Shown here in pieces: positions 8,395 to 17,700 of a stretch of DNA of 55,999 nt (positions are counted from its first letter, which is position 1; the number at the start of each line of letters is the position of its first letter). The translations under genes and the position numbers were made by a program. Below the pieces are notes generated by a model. The model saw only the letters and a program-made list of their open reading frames with translations. It ran no database searches and had not been told where the DNA came from. The stretch is from Yinghuangia soli (GTDB taxonomy: Bacteria; Actinomycetota; Actinomycetes; Streptomycetales; Streptomycetaceae). Location: contig NZ_JAKFHA010000050.1 in assembly GCF_021502675.1 (NCBI RefSeq), positions 1 through 55,999 on the forward strand, written 5' to 3'.

Positions 8395-9192
8395 CTACAG
8401 TTCCTCGTTCCCCGTCGAGGTCACCGCATGCTCGGGCGCGAGCGGATCGGTCACCGCACCGGTCTCGGCGTCGAGCGGCCCCTGCGCCAGGCGGGTGACC
8501 GCGGCGGGTACGGGCGGCGCGAGGTCGGCGACCAGGCGAAGACCGGACAGAACGTCGTCGGGTCGGACGGCGGGTGTGGTGTGCCGTACAACCAGTCGCA
8601 GTATCGCACAGGGTCGGTCGCTGCTCCCATCGACACCCTGGTGACCTGCGTCAATCTCATCATCGGACCGGTCGACCGCCTCGAGGGCGGCGACCGCGGC
8701 GCGCGCGTCGAATGTGCGCAGGCCGTTCTTGGTCATGCGCTCGACCTCGACCGAGTCCGCGGCCAGGAACGCCTCGGCCGCCTTGCGGGCGGTCTCCGGC
8801 TCGACCTCGGGCAGCCGGACCTCCCAGACCGAGGCCTGCAGGCGCTCGGCGAGGTTGCCGGGTGCGGCCTCGACCACGTCCAGCACGTCCAGGCCGGGCG
8901 GCAGCGACGTGTCCAGCAGCGCGCGCAGCTCGGCCGGCTCGCAGCGGCGGGCGACCGACAGCTCGAGGTACTCCGCCTCGCTCGCCACACCGGTCGGTGC
9001 GGCACCGGCGTACGACACCTTGGGGTGCGGGGTGAAACCGGCGGAGTACGCCATCGGCACCTCGGCCCGGCGCAGCGCGCGCTCGAACGCGCGCTGGAAG
9101 TCGCGGTGGCTGGTGAACCGCAGACGGCCGCGCTTGGCGTAGCGCAGGCGCAGTTTCTGGACGGCCGGAGCGGGCGGCGGTCCTTCGGGCAT
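8395..9192 (-). CDS. TIGR03936 / DUF2344 radical-SAM-linked protein
   Basis: 265 aa. The N-terminal part (KLRLRYAKRGRLRFTSHRDFQRAFERALRRA, then GFTPHPKVSYAGAAPTGVASEAEYLE) matches the DUF2344 family that accompanies, or is fused to, the TIGR03960 radical SAM protein, encoded here one gene upstream. The family's function is unknown; its His/Arg-rich N-terminus suggests nucleic acid or nucleotide contact, which is inference. Start ATG 9190–9192 lacks a clear ribosome binding site. The usual direct adjacency to the TIGR03960 gene is interrupted here by the Trp-repeat gene at 9281–10561. Confidence 0.9.
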   Translation of the reverse strand: MPEGPPPAPAVQKLRLRYAKRGRLRFTSHRDFQRAFERALRRAEVPMAYSAGFTPHPKVSYAGAAPTGVASEAEYLELSVARRCEPAELRALLDTSLPPGLDVLDVVEAAPGNLAERLQASVWEVRLPEVEPETARKAAEAFLAADSVEVERMTKNGLRTFDARAAVAALEAVDRSDDEIDAGHQGVDGSSDRPCAILRLVVRHTTPAVRPDDVLSGLRLVADLAPPVPAAVTRLAQGPLDAETGAVTDPLAPEHAVTSTGNEEL

Positions 9193-9280
9193 TCGGCGTG
9201 CCAGGGCTACTCAGTCCTTTGGATGCTGCGAAGTAGTGATGACTCTCGGATCCAGGGTACGGGGAGCGCGCACCCTCGCG

Positions 9281-10561
9281 TCATCGGCCGCCTCGGCCCA
9301 GCGACCGCCCGACATCGCGCAGCGTCGCCGCCACACCGGCCCGGGCGGTGCGCAGCGCGCGGGCGGTCTCCGCGGCGGCCTGGCGCGTCGCCCGGCCCGC
9401 GGCGCGGAAGCCGTGCCCGACCGGGGTGAGGACGGAGCGGTAGAGCGCGGCGAACGGCACCGCGAGGATCCGCCCGAGGGCGGCGAGGGCGCGGCCGGCC
9501 CAGCGCAGGGCGTCGCGTGCGGCCCGGCCGACCGGGACCAGGACGTACCGCCACGCGGCCACGAACGGCCAGGCCAGGATCATGAAGATCCAGGCCACGA
9601 CGCGCCACGTACGGGTGCCGACCCATATGCAGGCCTGCACGAATGCCCGGCCGACCGTGCCGATCACGCGCCCGAGGCGGCCGCCGCCCCAGCGCATCCC
9701 GCGGAACAACCGGACCAGCGGCCACGCCAGCAGCGCACCGACGGCCCGCAGCCCGGCAGCGGTGGCCCGGCCGGCCCAGGCCAGTACGCGGCCCACCGGA
9801 CCGGCTATCCACACCAGGCCCTTCCACAGTTGGACGAACGGCCACGCGAGGATGCGGCCGAGCCAAACGAGGCCGACCACGAGCCAGGTGCCGAGCCGGT
9901 GCAGTCCCCGTCCGAAGTGGCGCCCCAGCCAGGCAAGCCCGCGCCAGAGCTGCACGAACGGCCAGGCGAGGATGCGGCCGAGCCAGGGGAAGAAACGGCG
10001 CAGGACAGGCCATATGCGAACGAACGGCCACGCGAGGATGCGGCCGAGCCAGGCGAGCCCGTCCCCCAGACGGGCGAACAGCCAGACGAGGCCGCGGCCG
10101 AGCGCTTTGAGGCCGCGCCACAGATGGCGGAACGGCCAGGCGAGTCCGCGACCGACGTACCTGAGAACCCATACGAGGCCGCGGCCTATGTATCCGAACA
10201 GCCAAGCAAGTCCGCGGCCGACGGCGCAGAGGCCGAGCCAGAGCTTCTTGAACGGCCATGCGAGGCCGCGGCCGAGGAAGCGGAAGAACCGCGCGAAGCG
10301 GCTGCGGATCGCACGGCCGAAACGGCACAAGACCGCCCAGACTGCGGCCAGGGCAGTGGCGACCAATTGGAAGGGCACGACGACCACGAACGCCAGGATC
10401 CGCAACGGCCAGACGAGCCACCCCGGCGCACTCGCCTCCGGTGCTGCCGACTCCGGCTCCGGCGAGCCGCCTTCGGCAGCATCACGCCCGCTCCGCTTTT
10501 CGAGCCGCACCGGCGCAGGCGCCTCCGACCCGCGGTGAGACCTGCCGGTGTCGCCGCCCAT
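9281..10561 (-). CDS. Unrecognised 426-aa Trp/Arg/Gly-rich 7/11-residue repeat protein
   Basis: Start ATG 10559–10561 (MGGDTGRSHRG), with GGAGG 5 nt upstream. After about 45 polar residues and one clear hydrophobic segment (WPLRILAFVVVVPFQLVATAL), almost all the rest is built of units beginning G(R/D)xL. Each unit is 7 or 11 residues: GRGLAWLFGYI, GRGLVWVLRYV, GRGLAWPFRHL, WRGLKAL, GRGLVWLFARL, GRILAWPFVRI, GRILAWPFVQL (twice), GRAARDALRWA, GRALAAL. Trp is extremely frequent and Arg/Lys recur at fixed positions, while acidic residues are nearly absent. Periods of 7 and 11 suit continuous amphipathic helices lying on a membrane. I know no family like it. It sits between two conserved genes that are normally neighbours. 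Confidence 0.85.
   Translation of the reverse strand: MGGDTGRSHRGSEAPAPVRLEKRSGRDAAEGGSPEPESAAPEASAPGWLVWPLRILAFVVVVPFQLVATALAAVWAVLCRFGRAIRSRFARFFRFLGRGLAWPFKKLWLGLCAVGRGLAWLFGYIGRGLVWVLRYVGRGLAWPFRHLWRGLKALGRGLVWLFARLGDGLAWLGRILAWPFVRIWPVLRRFFPWLGRILAWPFVQLWRGLAWLGRHFGRGLHRLGTWLVVGLVWLGRILAWPFVQLWKGLVWIAGPVGRVLAWAGRATAAGLRAVGALLAWPLVRLFRGMRWGGGRLGRVIGTVGRAFVQACIWVGTRTWRVVAWIFMILAWPFVAAWRYVLVPVGRAARDALRWAGRALAALGRILAVPFAALYRSVLTPVGHGFRAAGRATRQAAAETARALRTARAGVAATLRDVGRSLGRGGR
9836..10053. repeat. Degenerate coding repeats of the Trp-rich protein
   Basis: A ~30-bp segment (gaacggccasgcgaggatgc followed by ggccgagcca) recurs at about 9836, 9956 and 10022, offsets of 120 and 66 bp, encoding WLGRILAWPFV-type units. 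Weaker copies extend across about 9780–10260. Near-identity at DNA level suggests recent slippage or unequal exchange within the gene. Confidence 0.65.
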
Positions 10562-10717
10562 GTGCCCCTCCCCGTGAACGCCCCGATGCGCGCCAAGACG
10601 CACCCTCCGGACGGACGGTTCCGACCAGGAACGAAGACGGTAACCCGCGCGGAGGACACAAAGCGCTGTGGCGCCGGTGGGCCCGGCGGGTGCGGGCGCC
10701 GAGCAGTCCGGGTACGG

Positions 10718-10752
10718 CGAAGGCCCGGCTCCTTTTGGGGGCCGGGCCTTCG
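10718..10752 (-). terminator. 12-bp perfect hairpin after the TIGR03960 gene
   Basis: Arms 10718–10729 and 10741–10752 are exactly complementary with an 11-nt loop. The hairpin begins 16 nt after the radical SAM stop codon at 10768. Confidence 0.75.
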
Positions 10753-10767
10753 GGGGTGCTGTTGCTT

Positions 10768-12693
<1,926 letters not shown>

Positions 12694-12733
12694 GGCGCAG
12701 CCTCCGGCAGGGGTGGGGGAACAGCCTCCCAGC

Positions 12734-13303
12734 TTAATGCCTGCGGGAGTGCTCCAAGACCTCGTCCGGCGCAGGGTCCTCATCCGTCCCGCTTGCCCCG
12801 GGTGCCACGGGTTCGGAGGACGCCTGGGCAGGCAGTTCCGCGTCCTCGGCGGCCGCGGGCTGATGCCGGAACACCCAGGTGCGGTAGCCCCAGAAGCGGA
12901 AGATGGTGGCCACGCCCATGCCGACGAGGTTGCCCGAGATGTTGTCGGCCAGCCGCGACGTGAAGTCGAGCACGTAGTGCGAGAAGCCCAGGAACGCCAG
13001 CTGGATGGACATGCCGACGAGGGTGATCGCCACGAAGAAGAGGCCCTGCCGCGAGACCTCGGAGGCGGCCTCGCCGCCGTTGCGCTCGCCGTAGGTCCAG
13101 TACCGGTTGCCGATGAAGGCGACCACGATGGACAGGCACAGGGATATTGCCTTCGCGGACAGCGGGCCGAGGTCTGCCTGGGTGAGCAGGATGTTGAAGA
13201 GGATGACGTCGGACGTGTAGGCCGTCCCGCCCACGACCGCGAACTTCGCCAGTTCGGGGAACATCGGGTGGGCGCGCAGCCGCTGGATGGGTTGACGCAG
13301 CAC
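12734..13303 (-). CDS. GtrA family membrane protein
   Basis: About 189 aa with four hydrophobic segments. It contains the GtrA/DPMS signatures ELAKFAVVGGTAYTSD near the N-terminus, AFIGNRYWTYGERN in the second loop, and RFWGYRTWVF near the end. GtrA proteins assist transfer or flipping of polyprenyl-linked sugars for cell-surface glycans. Start GTG 13301–13303 is chosen because it lies just after the stop codon (13309–13311) of the upstream membrane glycosyltransferase gene; the ATG at 13262–13264 is another possibility. It is the last gene of the accessory glycoconjugate block. A ~35-aa acidic, Pro/Ala-rich tail follows the membrane domain. Confidence 0.85.
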   Translation of the reverse strand: MLRQPIQRLRAHPMFPELAKFAVVGGTAYTSDVILFNILLTQADLGPLSAKAISLCLSIVVAFIGNRYWTYGERNGGEAASEVSRQGLFFVAITLVGMSIQLAFLGFSHYVLDFTSRLADNISGNLVGMGVATIFRFWGYRTWVFRHQPAAAEDAELPAQASSEPVAPGASGTDEDPAPDEVLEHSRRH

Positions 13304-13308
13304 GGCAA

Positions 13309-15429
13309 TCAGGACCCGTCGCTCGAAGGGAAGTCGTGGGCGCCGGGCGTCGCGTGGAACAACTGGATCATCCAGGCCTGGGGGGCGCTCTTGTCGACCA
13401 CGTCGAGGTCGGCCAGTCCCAGGTCGCCGGCTTCGGCCAGTACTCCTTCGCCCATGGGCGAATCCCGGTAGGTGAACAAGTAGGGGACGTTCTTCTCGGC
13501 CATGAGCCGCGCGGCGCCGGCGGGGTCCCCGCACTCCCCCAGGTCGACGAGGACGCGGCGGAAGTCGCGCCCGATCAGGACCATGGGGATCCACTGCTGC
13601 GGAGAGTCGTCCGCGCAGAATCCGATGCGGGAGCCGTCGGGCAGCTCGTCGATCTTGGCGTACGGCCCCCAGATGCCTTCGAGGTCGCGGACCGAGGCGG
13701 ACTCGGTGAGCACCTTGTTGGTCGACGCGGCGTTCCGCTGGTGCGGGTCCTCGTCGAGGCTGAACGTGGGGTGCCGGAACTGGCCGGTCAGGCTGACGCA
13801 GGCGGCCACGGCGACGGCGAGTGCGAGTGCGGGGGCGGCCCGCCGGGCGATGCGGTGCGTCCGCGGCTTGGGCTTGTCGAGCCAGGCCTGCACGAGCACC
13901 GCGAAGGCGACCGCGCCGGCCGCCATCAGCGGCATCGTGTAGCGCGAGTACCAGGCGCCGGGGCCCATCAGCGTGCCCGCCATGAGCGGCAGGACCACGC
14001 CGAAGGCGGCCGCGAGGTGGCGGCGGCGCCAGGCGGCGAGCACGGCCAGGACGACCACGCTGGGCAGCAGCACCAGCAGCCAGGTGAGGCCGAGTTGGCC
14101 GGTCCATTCGACGTACCAGTGCCGGTCGCCGACCCAGTCGATCGCGGACCACCAGGACTTCCAGACGACGACCGGCATCGAGTCGCCCTGCCACTCGCGC
14201 GGCCGGGCCGACTCGACGAGGAAGTCCATCGTCTCGGGGCCCTCGAAGGGGCCCATCTTGATGGGCCAGAACGGGGAGCCCCAGCGGGCCCAGGTGATGA
14301 GGTACCAGAAGGAGCCGAGCACGGCGGCCGGCACGATCAGGGCGGCGGACGCGAACTTCCAGCCGGGGCTCTTGTCGTCCCCGGCGGCCGGGGCCCCCGC
14401 GGTCTCCGAGCTCTCCGGGGTCCCCGCGGCGCCGGCCTCGGCGGCGCGGCCGCGCTTGGCGGTGTAGCGCAGGACCAGCGCGGACAGCACCGCGAACGGG
14501 ATCAGGTAGCCGTTGCCGGCCTTGACGCCGAGCCCGAGCCCGAGCACCGCACCGGTCAGCACCAGCATGGCCTTGGGCGACGGCCCGCCCGCGGATATGC
14601 CGCGCTGCGGGTAGGCGATGAGCAGCAGGTGCCACACCGCGACCGCGACGCCGGCCCGGGCGATGTCGTTGTAGGCCATGTACGACTGCGACACCACGGT
14701 CGGTGCGAGCACCGCGACCGAGGCGGCGCTCAGCGCCAGCCCCCGCCCGGTGCCGAGCCGGCGGCAGATGCCGTACGTCGACACGAACATCAGCACCAGG
14801 AACGGGTACTGCGTGAGCCCCACGAGGTCGCTGTTGTGGGTGAAGACGGACAGCCACGCGGTCACCGTCTCGGTGTCGCGCGGGTACGTGTCGGACACCA
14901 CGACCCAGTCGAGGTCGCCCGCCTTGGAGAGGCCCTCGATCGGGGCGTCCATACCGCCGGTGCGGACCCAGCCGGCGACCGCGACGAGGTGGTACCAGAG
15001 GGTGTCTATGTCCCGCGGCGGCAGCCACAATGCGATGACGAGGCTGCGCAAATAGACCAGGCCGGTGATGGCCAGCAGCACGAACGCGGGAAGTCTGAAG
15101 GGGTCGCGGGGCCGTCCGGCGTCCCGGGCCGCACGGGCCGGCCGCCGCAGGCGTATGCCGGTCACCCGGGTGCGCAGCGTCGGCGACCACCACACGAGGC
15201 CGACGGTGGCGGCCAGTACGGCGCCGGCGCCGAGCGCGGCTCCCACCTTGGTGAAGGCGCCGGCCACCAGGAGGGCCTTGACCAGCCAGCTCACCGCCAA
15301 CAGGGACAAGCACAGCGTGACCGCGATGCGGTCCGCGAGTCCGCGGACCCCCAGCGCCAGCGTTCCGATGACGGCTGCGGCGAGAAGACACAGCGTCGCC
15401 GGGACAAACACTGTTGCGAGCACGAGCAC
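13309..15429 (-). CDS. Large polytopic membrane protein, GT-C-like glycosyltransferase (family A, copy 1)
   Basis: 706 aa, about a dozen hydrophobic segments and a C-terminal ~170-residue soluble part. Motif LPPRDIDTLWYHLVAVAGW (~residue 140) places an acidic pair in the first large loop, as in GT-C enzymes that use polyprenyl-phosphate sugars. It also has HWYVEWTGQLGL, GAWYSRYTMPL and a C-terminal RIGFCADDSPQQWIPMVLIGR. These are shared almost residue for residue with the protein at 15649–17700, so the two are tandem paralogues. Exact family, donor and acceptor are unknown. Start GTG 15427–15429 is uncertain (another GTG lies two codons on). A promoter may lie in the 219-bp gap upstream. Confidence 0.8.
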   Translation of the reverse strand: MLVLATVFVPATLCLLAAAVIGTLALGVRGLADRIAVTLCLSLLAVSWLVKALLVAGAFTKVGAALGAGAVLAATVGLVWWSPTLRTRVTGIRLRRPARAARDAGRPRDPFRLPAFVLLAITGLVYLRSLVIALWLPPRDIDTLWYHLVAVAGWVRTGGMDAPIEGLSKAGDLDWVVVSDTYPRDTETVTAWLSVFTHNSDLVGLTQYPFLVLMFVSTYGICRRLGTGRGLALSAASVAVLAPTVVSQSYMAYNDIARAGVAVAVWHLLLIAYPQRGISAGGPSPKAMLVLTGAVLGLGLGVKAGNGYLIPFAVLSALVLRYTAKRGRAAEAGAAGTPESSETAGAPAAGDDKSPGWKFASAALIVPAAVLGSFWYLITWARWGSPFWPIKMGPFEGPETMDFLVESARPREWQGDSMPVVVWKSWWSAIDWVGDRHWYVEWTGQLGLTWLLVLLPSVVVLAVLAAWRRRHLAAAFGVVLPLMAGTLMGPGAWYSRYTMPLMAAGAVAFAVLVQAWLDKPKPRTHRIARRAAPALALAVAVAACVSLTGQFRHPTFSLDEDPHQRNAASTNKVLTESASVRDLEGIWGPYAKIDELPDGSRIGFCADDSPQQWIPMVLIGRDFRRVLVDLGECGDPAGAARLMAEKNVPYLFTYRDSPMGEGVLAEAGDLGLADLDVVDKSAPQAWMIQLFHATPGAHDFPSSDGS

Positions 15430-15542
15430 CTAGGCATCCCATCCATGTACGAGGGCGGCGTGCCCACGGTCATTCATCGACCTGTGGTCCGAAACCCGCA
15501 CGCACGCACAAAGGCGGCCGACCCCGGTACCGTACGGCACCG

Positions 15543-15570
15543 ATTCGACCGCCGCGGAGGACGTAGTCAA
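15543..15570 (-). promoter_or_regulatory. Possible promoter for the 13.3–15.4 kb gene
   Basis: On the minus strand TTGACT (15565–15570) is followed after 16 bp by TCGAAT (15543–15548). It lies about 115 bp before the start at 15429, in the only sizeable gap of this part of the block. The -10 match is imperfect. Confidence 0.25.
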
Positions 15571-15648
15571 GCCGATATGTGGTTGCCGCAGTCCCCCCGG
15601 CTCCGGCGCATTACCATACCTTGCCAAGCAGTTTGGGTTGCCGCCGCG

Positions 15649-17700
15649 TCATCGGCGGACGGGTCCGGCAAGCGTGTAGAGCTGCAATTGCCAGCCGTAC
15701 TCGGACCGGAATTCGGCGATCCGCATGTCCCGCAATCCGGTGTACGCGGAAGTACTGCGGACGCGTTCAGCGATGTCGCTGTCGCGTGATGTCCACAGGT
15801 GTGTGACGTCCGCCGCGCGCATCAGCGCGGGGATGCGCGAGGCGGTCGTGCAGCTTCCGAGATCGACCAGAATCCGCCGGTATTCGCGGCCGATGAGGAC
15901 CAGCGGAATCCAATATTGCGGAGTGTCCTCGGCGCAGAATCCGATGCGCGTCCCGGCGGCCAGCCGGTCCACCCCGCGGTACGGCCCCCACACCCCTTCA
16001 AGAGCGCGCTCCCCCGCCGGTGCGGCGAGCAGCCGGACCGAGGCGCGGAATCCGGCCTGCCCGGGATCCTCCATCGGCCGGAACGTCGAATAGCGGAACT
16101 GCCCGGCCAGCCCGGCGCACACCGCGGCGGCCACGAGCGGCGTCACGGCGAGCACCGCGGCCCGGCCCCGGCGTGCGGGCAGCCGCGCGACGGTCCGGCC
16201 GGCCAGCACCGCGAGCGCGACCGCCCCCGCGCCGAGCAGCGGCATCGTGTACCGCGAGTACCACGCGCCGGGCGCCGCGAGGGTGGCTGCGGCGACCGGC
16301 AGGACGACACCGAAGGCCGCCCTGCGGTAGCGGCCCCGGTCGCCGGCCGGGCGGCCGAGCAGCGCGGCACCGAGCAGCAGAAGGGCGGCGGGCAGCAGGA
16401 CGGCCAGCCAGACCAGGCCCAGTTGGCCGGTCCATTCGACGTACCAGTGCGCGTCGCCGGTGCGTCCGACCGCGGACCACCACGAGCGCAGCACGACCAG
16501 GGCGGCCGGCTCGCCCTGCCAGGCGGGCGGCCGGGCCGACTCGACGAGTTCGTCCATCGTGCGCGGGCCGTCGAAGGGCCCGAAGGCGACCGGCCACAGC
16601 GGCGAACCCCAGCCGATCCAGGTACGGACGTACCAGAACGCGCCGACCGCGGCCGCGGGCAGCACCAGTCCCGCGAGGCCCGCCGCCTTGCCGGGCCGCG
16701 TCGCCGGGTCGGCGGCACGCCGCAACACCAGCCCGGACACGATCGCGGCCGGCAGCAGGTAGACGGTGGCCGCCTTGATGCCGATGCCGAGCCCGAGCAG
16801 CGCCCCGGCCAGGACCAACGCGGTGCGCGGCGGCAGCGTCCGGGCCCGGTCGTCCGCTTCCGGGTAGGCCATCAGCAGCACATGCCAGACCGCGAGGGCC
16901 ACGCCGGCCCGGGCGATGTCGTTGTACGCCATGTACGCCTGCGACACCACGGTCGGCGCGAGCACCGCCAAAGCGGCCGCGCACACCGCCGGGCCGCGGC
17001 CCGCCCGCAGCCGCCGGCAGATCCCGAAGACCGCCGCGGCCATCAGGAGCAGGAACGGGAACTGGGTCAGCCCCGCGAGCGAGGTGTCGTGCGTGAACAC
17101 CGACAGCCAGGCGCTGACCGTCTCGGCGTCGCGCGGGTAGGTCTCCGCGGCGACGGTCCAGCCCAGGTCGCCGTCCTTGGACAAGTTCTCGATGGCCGGG
17201 GCCAGTTCGCCGGTGCGGACCCAGGCGGCCACGGCGACCAGGTGGTACCAGAGGCTGTCGATGTCGCGCGGCGGAAGCCGCAGCGCGACGGCGAGCGACC
17301 GGGCGTGCACCAGGACCGCGAGCGCCGCGAGCACCACCGCGGGGAGCATGAAGGGGCTCGGCCGGCGTCCCGCGAAGGACCGCCGCGGAGCGCCCCGCAG
17401 CCGCTGCCGGACCGCTCGCCACAGCGCGGCGATCCGCCGGCGGCTGCCGCGCCCGGCGAGGACCGCTCCCGCGGTCGCGGCGAGCAGCAGCAGCGCGCCG
17501 CCCATCGCGCCGGCCGGCCGGAACACCCCCGCGAGCAGCAGGAGCTTGACCAGCCAGGTGAGTTCCAGCAGGAACAGCGAGAGCGCCACGGTGGCCGCGT
17601 CGCTCGCCCGCCGCGCACCCAGGGCAGCGGTGCCGAGCAGCGCCGCGGCCAGGACGACCGCGGTGGCCGCCGTGCAGGCGCCTGCGGTGGCCGGAGTCAT
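15649..17700 (-). CDS. Large polytopic membrane protein, GT-C-like glycosyltransferase (family A, copy 2)
   Basis: 683 aa from ATG 17698–17700, overlapping the preceding stop as ATGA. Same architecture as the 13309–15429 product: N-terminal membrane domain with LPPRDIDSLWYHLVAVAAW, then SQAYMAYNDIARAGVALAVWH, HWYVEWTGQLGL, GAWYSRYTMPL, and a C-terminal extracytoplasmic part with RIGFCAEDTPQYWIPLVLIGR. Shared motifs place it in the same unnamed family. Its coupling to the family B genes upstream suggests the products work on the same polymer. A GT-C transferase is most likely, an envelope polymer assembly protein the alternative. No hydrolase or transporter motif is visible. Confidence 0.8.
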   Translation of the reverse strand: MTPATAGACTAATAVVLAAALLGTAALGARRASDAATVALSLFLLELTWLVKLLLLAGVFRPAGAMGGALLLLAATAGAVLAGRGSRRRIAALWRAVRQRLRGAPRRSFAGRRPSPFMLPAVVLAALAVLVHARSLAVALRLPPRDIDSLWYHLVAVAAWVRTGELAPAIENLSKDGDLGWTVAAETYPRDAETVSAWLSVFTHDTSLAGLTQFPFLLLMAAAVFGICRRLRAGRGPAVCAAALAVLAPTVVSQAYMAYNDIARAGVALAVWHVLLMAYPEADDRARTLPPRTALVLAGALLGLGIGIKAATVYLLPAAIVSGLVLRRAADPATRPGKAAGLAGLVLPAAAVGAFWYVRTWIGWGSPLWPVAFGPFDGPRTMDELVESARPPAWQGEPAALVVLRSWWSAVGRTGDAHWYVEWTGQLGLVWLAVLLPAALLLLGAALLGRPAGDRGRYRRAAFGVVLPVAAATLAAPGAWYSRYTMPLLGAGAVALAVLAGRTVARLPARRGRAAVLAVTPLVAAAVCAGLAGQFRYSTFRPMEDPGQAGFRASVRLLAAPAGERALEGVWGPYRGVDRLAAGTRIGFCAEDTPQYWIPLVLIGREYRRILVDLGSCTTASRIPALMRAADVTHLWTSRDSDIAERVRSTSAYTGLRDMRIAEFRSEYGWQLQLYTLAGPVRR

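Noticed and set aside
4693-9429. 1578-codon plus-strand open frame opposite RNase E/G and the TIGR03936 gene
   Set aside because: It is antisense to genes with clear family motifs, has Gly/Leu/Arg-rich shadow composition, and no recognisable domain.
9780-10260. CRISPR-like spaced repeats
   Set aside because: The repeats are degenerate, irregularly spaced (120 and 66 bp) and keep one coding frame; they encode protein repeats.
12734-15442. 902-codon minus frame that could suggest a GtrA fusion with an N-terminal extension
   Set aside because: The region upstream of the GtrA start is an out-of-frame reading of the GT-C-like gene, which has its own stop at 13309.
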